Shown one piece after another: positions 21,352-27,849 of a DNA stretch of 27,849 bases. This DNA comes from an uncultured Collinsella sp. (GTDB lineage Bacteria; Actinomycetota; Coriobacteriia; Coriobacteriales; Coriobacteriaceae): the NCBI GenBank assembly GCA_902478875.1, contig CABSMZ010000005.1, forward strand, positions 1 to 27,849. The letters are read 5' to 3'. The position numbers and the translations under genes are program-made. The first letter of the stretch is position 1. Each line of letters begins with the position of its first letter. Under the pieces are notes generated by a model. That model was not told the origin of the DNA and made no database searches. It worked only from the letters and a program-made list of their open reading frames with translations.

Positions 21352-22815
21352 CTACTCGTCGTGCTTCTCCTCGCGGCGTGCAGCAGCGCGGGCTTCGTGG
21401 ATGCCCTTGATCGCGGCATGGCGAGCCGTTCGGGCATCATGGATGGCGTCGCGAGCCTCGGCGGTCGTCGCCTTGGCAGAGCGCAACTTGGCGGCCAGAT
21501 CGGGGTTGGTTTCGGCGACCGCGGTAATCGCGGGGCCGTCGAGCTCCTCTTGCGTGGGCTCGGCCAAAAAGTCGATAGCATACTGGGCGGCCACCATGGA
21601 GCCCTTTGCCAGCACGGTTTCGTCGATCTTGTAGAAGCAGGAATGTTGGGCGTACGTGGCGCCAATCTTGGGGTTGCGCGTACCTACAAAGGCGAGCACG
21701 CCCGGTACGCGACGCAGGTACTCCGAAAAATCCTCGCCCGAAAGCGTGCCGCGATAATGGCCTTGGCCGGTGGGGCCCAGGCACTTGATTACAGCCTGAC
21801 GGCAGCGCTCGCTCGAGGCGGCGTCGTTTTCGACCTTGTAGTTGGCGATGGTGTAGTCGGTGAGCTCTGCCTCGGCGCCCAAGGCGGCCGCGGTATGCTC
21901 CACGATGCGGCGCATAAGCTCCGGCATTTCCTCGTGGGTCGAATCGCCGTAGGTGCGCACCGTGCCGGCGAGGTAGGCCGTGCCGGCGATAACGTTGCGT
22001 GCGGTGCCGCCGTGCAGCTCGCCGACGGTGATGACAGCCGGCTCGTAGGGGCTGATCTCGCGCGAGACGATGGTCTGCAGGGCGTTGACGATCTCTGCGG
22101 CCACCATGACGGCGTCGTGACCGCGCTGGGGCATGGCGCCGTGGCACGAGGTGCCGCGTACATCGATACGGAACCAGTCGGTATTGGCCATGCGCGGACC
22201 GGGCTCGCAGCTCACGGTGCCGGCGTCGACCTCACTCCAGATGTGCGCGGCGTAGACGCCATCGACGCCGTCGAGCACACCCGTGCCGATCATGAGCTTA
22301 GCGCCCTGGCCGTTTTCCTCGCTGGGCTGGAATACGATGCGGACTTCGCCGTGGATGTCGTCGGTCATATGGCGCAGGATTTGCAGCGTTCCGAGCATCA
22401 TGGCGATATGGCAGTCGTGGCCGCAGGCGTGCATGCAGCCCTCGTTGACGCTGGCGAACTCCTCGCCGGTCTGCTCGGTGACGGGCAGGGCGTCGATGTC
22501 GGCGCGCAGCAGGATGCGGCGGCGCGGCGTGCCGTCCTCGCGGTAGGCATCCGGCGCGGTACCGCGAAGCGTTGCCACCAAGCCGGTCTTGAGCGGACGC
22601 TCGTAGGGGATATTCATGGCGTCGAGCTGGTTGGCGATGTCGGAGGTCGTGCGCTCCTCGGCAAGGCTCAGCTCCGGGTGCTTATGGAAGTGCCGGCGCT
22701 GCTTGATGATATATGGTTCAAACTCGGTAGCGATATCTTTGATGGCTGCGGTGACGTCGTCAGCCGCGCGAGCCTCGGTCGCCGCCATAATCTGCTGTGC
22801 CTTGGTCTTCGTCAT
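21352..22815 (-). CDS. M20 family metallopeptidase/amidohydrolase (M20D-like)
   Basis: The product has 487 residues from ATG 22815, with AAGGAG on the minus strand about 11 bases before it. Longer readings upstream are antisense to the neighbouring amidohydrolase gene. The M20D zinc site is intact: MHACGHDCH (128-136, Cys131, His133), the catalytic/ligand Glu pair in QPSEENGQGA (166-167), His191 in AHIW, and a final His in YAQHSCFYKID. Family members remove N-acyl or amino groups from amino acids or dipeptides (aminobenzoyl-glutamate, hippurate, indole-acetyl-amino acids); the true substrate is unknown. About 55 C-terminal residues (AKATTAEARDAIHDARTARH and on) form an Ala/Arg/Glu-rich helical tail beyond the usual end. 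Transcribed divergently from a second hydrolase. Confidence 0.92.
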   Translation of the reverse strand: MTKTKAQQIMAATEARAADDVTAAIKDIATEFEPYIIKQRRHFHKHPELSLAEERTTSDIANQLDAMNIPYERPLKTGLVATLRGTAPDAYREDGTPRRRILLRADIDALPVTEQTGEEFASVNEGCMHACGHDCHIAMMLGTLQILRHMTDDIHGEVRIVFQPSEENGQGAKLMIGTGVLDGVDGVYAAHIWSEVDAGTVSCEPGPRMANTDWFRIDVRGTSCHGAMPQRGHDAVMVAAEIVNALQTIVSREISPYEPAVITVGELHGGTARNVIAGTAYLAGTVRTYGDSTHEEMPELMRRIVEHTAAALGAEAELTDYTIANYKVENDAASSERCRQAVIKCLGPTGQGHYRGTLSGEDFSEYLRRVPGVLAFVGTRNPKIGATYAQHSCFYKIDETVLAKGSMVAAQYAIDFLAEPTQEELDGPAITAVAETNPDLAAKLRSAKATTAEARDAIHDARTARHAAIKGIHEARAAARREEKHDE

Positions 22816-22983
22816 GGTCGATTTGCTCCTTGCTGGGTTGATCGCAAAATCGTACAGGCTCTCTCCAGTATGCCACCTGCCGCTAGGGCTGGTAAAGTTG
22901 CCGTTTGCCGCTTGGGGTTTTGTTACAAGGGCGGGGGAGTACACTCGGGGGTGTTGAATTTCCTGCCAGAGATGGGGATGCCC
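22816..22983. promoter_or_regulatory. Divergent promoter region of the two hydrolase genes
   Basis: These 168 bases separate the M20 peptidase and the amidohydrolase. TTGCCG (22898-22903) and TGTTAC (22921-22926) are 17 bases apart and could be a weak plus-strand promoter. No clear operator or riboswitch-like fold is visible. Confidence 0.35.
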
Positions 22984-24621
22984 ATGCAACATATCGATCG
23001 GATTATCCGCTCCAAGAACGTCTTTACCGCGCAAGACGGCATCGATACCGCCCGCGAGCTGGCGATTGCCATCGCAGGCGACCGTATCGTCGCAGTCGGT
23101 GCGCCCGATGACGTGATTGCCGCCGCGCCTGCCGCCACGCCGGTTATCGACTACGGCGAGCAGTTTGTCTGCCCCGGTTTCCATGACGCTCATCTGCACT
23201 TCTTCCATACCTCGGTCGGTTCCTCGCCGTACATGCTCATGGATATGGGCACGTCCGAGGCGGCGCTGGTGCAACATGCGCTCGAGTTTTCCCAGGATCT
23301 GCCTAGTGACGCTTGGGTTGTGACGCAGGGCTGGCGCGATTACCGTTGGGATCCGCCCGAGCATCCTACCAAGGCGTCGCTCGATGCGGCATTCCCCGAT
23401 CGTCCCTGCGTTATGTATTCGGGCGACGGGCACACGCTTTGGCTCAACAGCCGCGCACTCGAGGCGCTCGGCGTCACGCGCGACAGCGAGCCGCCAGCGG
23501 GCGGCAGTTACGACAAGGATGCAAACGGCGAACTCACGGGTATCGCTCACGAGGCGGCTGCCATGCAGCTGCTACCGCGCTGCCTTGAGTGGCTGGGGGA
23601 GGATCGCATCGCAAGCGCTTACGCCGATCAAATGAGGCGTATGGCCGAGCAGGGCATCACCTCGATCTGCGATATGTCGCTCATGCCCATGCCGGGCTGC
23701 GATTTTATCCGCGACGACGTCTACGACAAACTGCAGGCAGCCGGCAAGCTGGGCATCCGAGCCCATCTGTTCCCCACGCTGCTGGATGACCAGTCGCGCT
23801 TGGAAGAGCTGCAGACCCGCTACGCGAACAACGCGCTGCTCTCGGCGCCTGGTTTTAAGCAGTTTTTCGACGGCGTGTCGAGCGAACACACGGCCTATCT
23901 CACCGAGCCCTATACCAACCCGCGCTTCCCGGGCGACCAGGGCCGTCTGACGGTTCCTGCCGAGCGTATGCGCAAGCTGGTCCTCGCTGCCGCGGAGCGC
24001 GGTCACACCGTGCGCATCCACGTCATCGGCGACGGTGCCATCCATGCCGCGCTCGATATCTTTGAGGAGGCCGCGGAACTGTACGGCCTGCCCCAGCACG
24101 GTCATAACACGCTCGAGCATCTGGAGAACCTCTTGCCCGAGGACATTGACCGCCTGCGCAAGCTTAACGTGGTTGCTTCGAGCCAGCCCTGCCACATTAC
24201 ACTCGACCCGGGCGGCCCCGAGCGCGACCTGGGCCTGGAGCGCAGCCGCATCATGTGGCCGTTCGCAACCTATAAGCAGCGCGGCATTCGACAAGCCTTC
24301 GGCACCGATAGCCCCATCACAGCTGTTACCAGCATGAACGTGCTCTACACGGCTATCACGCGCCAGGATCCCAAAAGCCACTGGCCCGAGGGCGGCTGGT
24401 TACCGAGCGAGCGCATCGATGCAGCAACAGCCCTGCGCAACTACACCCTGGGCAGCGCCTATGCAGCGGGCGACGAGCAAAACCTCGGCAGCTTGGAGCC
24501 CGGCAAGTATGCCGACCTGGTAGTCCTGGACCAAAACCCGCTCACTATCGACCCCCAAGAGCTCCAGGCTACCAAGGTTCAGACCACCTACCTGGCAGGT
24601 AACTTGATTTACGAGCGCTAA
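22984..24621 (+). CDS. YtcJ-type amidohydrolase (amidohydrolase family 3)
   Basis: The product has 545 residues, a cytoplasmic metal-dependent hydrolase with a TIM barrel between beta-sandwich halves. Visible ligands: FHDAHLHF (His70, His72), a later His in RIHVIGDGAIHAALD, HLENL, and Asp in AFGTDSPI. The end, LEPGKYADLVVLDQNPL, is the usual closing sandwich strand. YtcJ-like proteins act on exocyclic amide or similar bonds; the substrate cannot be assigned. Start choice: ATG 22984 with GGGG six bases upstream gives MQHIDRIIRSKNVF. In-frame ATGs at 22978 and 22972 and GTG 22951 are alternatives that add at most 11 residues. It is divergent from the M20 gene, perhaps sharing regulation, and ends in its own hairpin. 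Confidence 0.88.
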   Translation: MQHIDRIIRSKNVFTAQDGIDTARELAIAIAGDRIVAVGAPDDVIAAAPAATPVIDYGEQFVCPGFHDAHLHFFHTSVGSSPYMLMDMGTSEAALVQHALEFSQDLPSDAWVVTQGWRDYRWDPPEHPTKASLDAAFPDRPCVMYSGDGHTLWLNSRALEALGVTRDSEPPAGGSYDKDANGELTGIAHEAAAMQLLPRCLEWLGEDRIASAYADQMRRMAEQGITSICDMSLMPMPGCDFIRDDVYDKLQAAGKLGIRAHLFPTLLDDQSRLEELQTRYANNALLSAPGFKQFFDGVSSEHTAYLTEPYTNPRFPGDQGRLTVPAERMRKLVLAAAERGHTVRIHVIGDGAIHAALDIFEEAAELYGLPQHGHNTLEHLENLLPEDIDRLRKLNVVASSQPCHITLDPGGPERDLGLERSRIMWPFATYKQRGIRQAFGTDSPITAVTSMNVLYTAITRQDPKSHWPEGGWLPSERIDAATALRNYTLGSAYAAGDEQNLGSLEPGKYADLVVLDQNPLTIDPQELQATKVQTTYLAGNLIYER

Positions 24622-24643
24622 GTATTCATGCCGTACCGTTAAG

Positions 24644-24690
24644 CGCGGCTCGGGCAGCCTTTTTGGGATAGCGCTCGAGCCGCGTTTGCG
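24644..24690 (+). terminator. Probable terminator of the amidohydrolase gene
   Basis: CGCGGCTCG (24644-24652) pairs with CGAGCCGCG (24676-24684), followed by TTTGCGTTTT. The loop is long (23 bases) and itself contains CCTTTTTGGG. Confidence 0.65.
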
Positions 24691-25174
24691 TTTTGGTGGG
24701 GATCCGCCATGAGCGTCCCTGCTCTGTTGGATTTGGGTGCGGGGCGGAGGTGCTGCTGCCCCGCGCTCAATTTGGACACCAGCAATGCTATCTCTTGGTG
24801 TTTTGCATACTTCCCATTACAGATTGCATAAAAAGGCTGGGATGTCCTTCCTGATCCTGATGTACCCCCGCCCGTGCCGTGCAAAAAACGGAGTATTCAG
24901 CACCGCGAGCTCTGCCGGTGCCGCTGCGGCTGAGTAACGTTGCGGAGATTGACGTCATTTTGGGCTCCGGTACGGCGCGAAGCATGCCTTTTTGTCCTGG
25001 CGGGGTTTGCCTGCCGACTCAAATCGCCGGTCGAAGGCGTCCTTGGGACCAATATGGTGTGTCTGGCGCGTATGCAGCCGTCCTGGTCTGCTGAAAACTC
25101 CCAAAAATGCACGATGCTCCCTAGGGGACCCGTGCTCGCAGCGAAAATCATGCCCATGTCGCTATCCGCATCGC
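24691..25174. repeat. Non-coding, repeat-like region between the amidohydrolase and groES
   Basis: No ORF here has a convincing ribosome binding site or protein-like composition. Several imperfect inverted repeats occur. GCGGGGC (24739-24745) matches GCCCCGC (24758-24764). GGACACCAGC near 24774 faces GCTGGGATGTCC near 24836. TGCAAAAAACGGAGTATTCAGCA (24880-24902) is matched in inverted orientation by 25089-25111, sharing TGCA, GGAGT and TTCAGCA. This suggests remnants of small non-autonomous repeats or a structured RNA. The sequence is mixed in composition and lower in G+C than the genes. Confidence 0.5.
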
Positions 25175-25191
25175 CATTTTGCTGCACTGAC

Positions 25192-25390
25192 TTTTCTGAA
25201 TGCCGGGCCCTAGTTAGTCAACCTGGCTCCCGGGGCGGACCGGAGGGCATGAAGTTTGTCGCGAGTTCCGCACGCAAAGGAAAGCACTTAATGTGCTTTC
25301 CGTCTTGCGCAGGACTGTAGAGCAGCAAACTTCATGCCATCCGGTCCGCCCCGGGAGCCACTGCTAAGTTATCCCCCGGCATTCAGAAAA
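25192..25390. repeat. ~200-bp near-complete palindrome upstream of groES (MITE-like or structured RNA)
   Basis: Arm 25192-25258 is the inverted copy of arm 25326-25390. The outer 16 bases (TTTTCTGAATGCCGGG) match perfectly. A middle 14-16 bases differ. The inner 34 bases, from TGGCTCCCGGGG to GGCATGAAGTTTG, match with one mismatch. The centre continues the pairing: GGAAAGCAC and GTGCTTTCC flank TTAAT at about 25279-25301, with CGCAA/TTGCG just outside. Weaker pairing continues beyond the arms (GCACT near 25185, AGTGC near 25395). No ORF occupies it. Confidence 0.88.
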
Positions 25391-25425
25391 TCTAAGTGCC
25401 AAAAAATAAGATTTTTTGACTCCGT

Positions 25426-25505
25426 GTTGTATAACCCGCCATTCGTGGGTACCATTCAACGCGTACGCAAACAAAAAAGGGTTAATTCGCGTGGTATAAC
25501 CGCGC
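25426..25505 (+). promoter_or_regulatory. groES leader with paired TATAACC motifs
   Basis: GTTGTATAACCCGCC (25426-25440) and GTGGTATAACCGCGC (25491-25505) match at 12 of 15 positions, 65 bases apart. TAACCC (25432-25437) also pairs with GGGTTA (25479-25484). TATAAC could serve as -10, though no well-spaced -35 is seen (TTGACT at 25416 is too close to the first). No CIRCE or HAIR consensus is visible. Confidence 0.45.
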
Positions 25506-25528
25506 GGCCCAAAAAGGAGGAGACAAGC

Positions 25529-25822
25529 ATGTCGTCTTTGAAGCCGCTTGCAGATCGTGTTCTGGTCAAGCCCGACGAGGCCGAGCAGAAGACCGCTTCT
25601 GGTCTGTATATTGCCAGCAACGCTCAGGAGAAGCCGCAGCGTGGCACCATCGTTGCCGTGGGCGCCGGCAAGGTCAACGACAAGGGTGAGCGCATCCCCA
25701 TGGACGTCAAGGTTGGCGACGTTGTCATCTACGGTAAGTTCGGTGGCAACGAGGTCAAGGTCGACGGCGAGAAGTATCTGCTGATGCGCGCCGACGACAT
25801 CTACGCCGTCGTCGAGGCCTAG
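25529..25822 (+). CDS. groES: Co-chaperonin GroES
   Basis: The product has 97 residues, the normal length. It forms the heptameric lid of the GroEL folding chamber. LKPLADRVLVKPDEAEQKT at the start, the mobile loop TASGLYIASNAQEKPQRG, GTIVAVGAGK and the end YLLMRADDIYAVVEA are all typical. ATG 25529 follows AAGGAGG (25514-25520) by eight bases; longer frames upstream run through the promoter and palindrome. It is followed after 96 bases by groEL, with no terminator between, so the two form an operon. Regulation is presumably heat-responsive, but no known heat-shock operator is visible. Confidence 0.97.
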   Translation: MSSLKPLADRVLVKPDEAEQKTASGLYIASNAQEKPQRGTIVAVGAGKVNDKGERIPMDVKVGDVVIYGKFGGNEVKVDGEKYLLMRADDIYAVVEA

Positions 25823-25918
25823 TCTCGTCAGAATCTCTGATTCGTCTTTGAACGCGCCCGCCGCATAGGACTCGGAAGCGGCGACGCGAGTCACATTTCT
25901 TTTGGAGGATTACCTACC

Positions 25919-27556
25919 ATGGCAAAGAACATTACGTTCAACACCGATGCCCGCGCTAAGCTTGCCAAGGGCGTCAACACTCTGGCCGACGCCGTTACCG
26001 TCACCATGGGCCCCAAGGGTCGCTACGTTGCGTTGCAGCGCACGTTCGGTGCCCCGACCATCACCAACGACGGCGTTTCCGTCGCCAAGGAGATCGAGCT
26101 CGAGGACAACATCGAGAACATGGGCGCTCAGCTGGTGAAGGAGGTTGCCACCAAGACCAACGACACCGTGGGTGACGGCACCACCACCGCAACTCTGCTC
26201 GCTCAGGCCATCGTCAACGACGGTCTGCGCAACGTCGCCGCTGGCGCCAACCCGCTGGCCATCCGTCGCGGCATCGACAAGGCCGTCAACGCCGCCGTCG
26301 CCGAGATGAAGAAGCAGGCTAAGCCGGTCGAGACCAAGGAGCAGATTGCTTCCGTCGGCACCATCTCTGCCGGTGACCCCGAGGTCGGCGAGAAGATCGC
26401 CGAGGCCATGGAGGTCGTGGGCAAGGACGGCGTCATCACCGTCGAGGATTCCCAGACGTTCGACATCACCATCGACACCGTCGAGGGCATGCAGTTTGAT
26501 AAGGGCTATGTCTCCGCTTACTTCGTCACGGATAACGACCGCATGGAGGCCGTGATGAAGGATCCGTACATCCTCATCACCGACCAGAAGATCTCCAGCG
26601 TTCAGGACATCATGCCTGTTCTCGAGGCTGTCCAGCGCGCCGGCCGTGGCCTGCTCATCATCGCTGAGGACATCGACGGCGAGGCTCTGCCGACCCTGGT
26701 CCTCAACAAGATCCGTGGCGCTCTCAACGTCTGCGCCGTCAAGGCCCCGGGCTATGGCGATCGCCGCAAGCGCATCCTCGAGGACATCGCCGTCCTCACC
26801 GGTGGCCAGGCCGCTCTGGACGAGCTGGGCGTGAAGGTCGCTGACATCACCGCCGATATGCTCGGTACTGCTAAGTCCGTCACCATCTCCAAGGATAACA
26901 CCGTCGTCGTCGGCGGCGCTGGCTCCAAGGAGGCCATCGACGCCCGCATCGCTCAGATCAAGGGCGAGATGGAGAACACCACCTCTGACTTCGACCGCGA
27001 GAAGCTCCAGGAGCGCCTGGCCAAGCTCTCCGGTGGCGTTGCCGTCATCAAGGTCGGCGCTGCTACCGAGTCCGAGCTCAAGGAGATCAAGCACCGCGTC
27101 GAGGATGCCCTGCAGGCTACCCGCGCTGCTGTCGAGGAGGGCATCGTCGCCGGCGGCGGCGTCGCCTTCATGGACGCCGCTCCTGCGCTCGACGCTGTCG
27201 AGATCGACGACCCCGAGGAGAAGATCGGCGTCGACATCGTCAAGAAGGCTCTGACCGCTCCGGTCGCTACCATCGCCAAGAACGCTGGCTTTGAGGGCGC
27301 TGTCGTGGTCGATAAGGTTGCCGAGCTGCCCGCCGGCCAGGGTCTCAACTCTGCCAACGGCGAGTGGGGCGACATGATCGAGATGGGCGTCCTCGACCCC
27401 GTCAAGGTCAGCCGCGTCACCCTTCAGAACGCTGCTTCTGTCGCCAGCCTGATCCTCATCACCGAGGCTACCGTCTCCGATGTGCCCAAGAACACTCAGC
27501 TTGAGGACGCTATCGCTGCTGCTACCGCTGGTCAGCAGGGCGGCGGTATGTACTAA
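25919..27556 (+). CDS. groEL: Chaperonin GroEL (Hsp60)
   Basis: The product has 545 residues, full length. It is the ATP-driven tetradecameric folding chamber, cytoplasmic. ATP-site motifs are intact: TMGPKGRYV (29-37), TNDGVSVAKEI (Asp51), and VGDGTTTATLLAQ (Asp86). The AATESELKEIKHRVEDALQATRAAVEEGIVAGGG block, cited in parts as ESELKEIKHRVEDAL and EEGIVAGGG, is present. The C-terminal tail is short, GQQGGGMY, instead of long GGM repeats. ATG 25919 has GGAGG (25904-25908) ten bases upstream. Codons are highly biased to C-ending forms, as expected for very high expression. Whether a second groEL exists elsewhere cannot be seen. Confidence 0.98.
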   Translation: MAKNITFNTDARAKLAKGVNTLADAVTVTMGPKGRYVALQRTFGAPTITNDGVSVAKEIELEDNIENMGAQLVKEVATKTNDTVGDGTTTATLLAQAIVNDGLRNVAAGANPLAIRRGIDKAVNAAVAEMKKQAKPVETKEQIASVGTISAGDPEVGEKIAEAMEVVGKDGVITVEDSQTFDITIDTVEGMQFDKGYVSAYFVTDNDRMEAVMKDPYILITDQKISSVQDIMPVLEAVQRAGRGLLIIAEDIDGEALPTLVLNKIRGALNVCAVKAPGYGDRRKRILEDIAVLTGGQAALDELGVKVADITADMLGTAKSVTISKDNTVVVGGAGSKEAIDARIAQIKGEMENTTSDFDREKLQERLAKLSGGVAVIKVGAATESELKEIKHRVEDALQATRAAVEEGIVAGGGVAFMDAAPALDAVEIDDPEEKIGVDIVKKALTAPVATIAKNAGFEGAVVVDKVAELPAGQGLNSANGEWGDMIEMGVLDPVKVSRVTLQNAASVASLILITEATVSDVPKNTQLEDAIAAATAGQQGGGMY

Positions 27557-27632
27557 GGCCGACAAGGTCTAGAACTCCCACCGGGAATCCGGGGGCGTGA
27601 CGGGGGTTTCTCTCCGGAACGTCCTCGGACAT

Positions 27633-27677
27633 GCAAAGAGGCTCCGCATCGCGCTTCGCGCTGCGGAGCCTCTTTGC
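27633..27677. terminator. Bidirectional hairpin between groEL and the minus-strand end gene
   Basis: GCAAAGAGGCTCCGCA (27633-27648) pairs perfectly with TGCGGAGCCTCTTTGC (27662-27677), with further pairing CGCG/CGCG inside the loop. There is no long T-run. It lies 76 bases after the groEL stop and 13 before the end of the converging gene. Confidence 0.8.
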
Positions 27678-27689
27678 GTCCTGACGCTC

Positions 27690-27849
27690 CTATTTGGCAA
27701 GGTGTTTTTTAGAATCCATTTTGCGCTCGGCATCGAAGGCCCGCCTGTCCCAATCGAGCGGAAGTCCGGCCTCGACCCATGCCTCGTAGGCCCTCCTTAT
27801 GGGCTTGAGCTCCCTTTGGCCCCTCTCCAGCATCGAGATGTACTTCTCG
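27690..27849 (-). CDS. C-terminal fragment of an unrecognised protein, 5' end off the contig
   Basis: The frame is open on the minus strand from the contig edge (first full codon at 27848) to TAG at 27690-27692, giving the last 52 residues. The sequence begins EKYISMLERGQRELKPIRRAY and ends KMDSKKHLAK; it is charged, helical-looking and rich in Arg, Lys and Glu. No family is recognised. Codon use differs from the neighbours: five AGG and one ATA in 52 codons, where other genes use CGC/CGT almost exclusively, suggesting recent acquisition. The composition would suit a DNA-binding or small cytoplasmic protein, but that is not established. Confidence 0.7.
   Translation of the reverse strand, partial: EKYISMLERGQRELKPIRRAYEAWVEAGLPLDWDRRAFDAERKMDSKKHLAK

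Noticed and set aside
21361..22983. Extended plus-strand start for the amidohydrolase, and extended minus-strand start for the M20 peptidase beyond 22815
   Set aside because: Both extensions are antisense to the other hydrolase gene and lack protein-like sequence; homology begins near 22984 and 22815.
24940..25320. 126-codon plus-strand ORF and several shorter ORFs before groES
   Set aside because: They have no ribosome binding sites and run through the palindrome, and their residue make-up is not protein-like.
25391..25528. CIRCE operator for groESL
   Set aside because: I searched by eye for TTAGCACTC and its complement in the leader and found none; GCACTTA near the palindrome centre is only a chance part.
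25910..27565. Minus-strand open frame (551 codons) opposite groEL
   Set aside because: It is a known artefact of strongly biased GroEL codons; the sense strand is unambiguous.

Overview
The window is about 62% G+C chromosomal DNA with dense genes and strong purine-rich ribosome binding sites. Protein content points to an anaerobic gut actinobacterium of the Coriobacteriia, most likely Collinsella: a large CoA-dehydratase activase protein, a CAP-domain surface protein ending in an LAQTG sorting signal, an AmaP/DUF2273/Asp23 operon, and an OPT transporter. The genus is my inference from family content; no marker RNA gene is present. The first 47 bases are not genomic: they are an Illumina Nextera i7 adapter left on the end of the contig.

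Layout. 50-2656 is the 3' part of the acyl-CoA dehydratase activase-type gene. 2657-3602 holds a frameshifted gene remnant, nested inverted repeats and a small membrane-anchored protein. 3729-4868 (minus) is a DUF389 membrane protein with an EF-hand-like loop. 5175-8630 is one long surface-protein reading frame (signal peptide, coiled coil, CAP domain, coiled coil, LAQTG anchor) split by an in-frame TAG at 6630-6632 and carrying a G9 tract just after the signal peptide. 8832-10535 (minus) is an OPT-family transporter. 10728-13568 carries housekeeping genes: coaX, a dCMP deaminase, an Nfu-type Fe-S scaffold and lgt. 13713-15896 is a large polytopic membrane protein resembling GT-C glycosyltransferases/DUF6020. 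16062-16868 is a YebC-family gene. 17035-18516 is the compact amaP - DUF2273 - asp23 operon. 18723-19745 is a YitT-family membrane protein and 19895-21220 a zinc-ribbon multi-pass protein with a Pro/Glu tail. Next come a divergent pair, an M20 peptidase (minus, 21352-22815) and a YtcJ-type amidohydrolase (plus, 22984-24621). About 900 bases of non-coding, repeat-rich DNA then precede groES-groEL (25529-27556). The last 160 bases hold the end of a minus-strand gene with unusual codon use.

Most genes are single units bounded by clear hairpin terminators; only amaP-DUF2273-asp23 and groES-groEL look like operons. Three items stand out. (1) The surface-protein gene has two possible on/off features: a G9 tract where +1 or -1 changes both lead to a stop within a few codons, and an amber codon between the coiled coil and the CAP domain. 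(2) A ~45-bp intergenic repeat occurs in inverted orientation at 13647-13692 and 18517-18558, with related GGGACAGG-containing hairpins nearby. (3) A ~200-230 bp near-complete palindrome lies upstream of groES, where no CIRCE element is visible. No tRNA, rRNA, CRISPR array, transposase or integrase was found.
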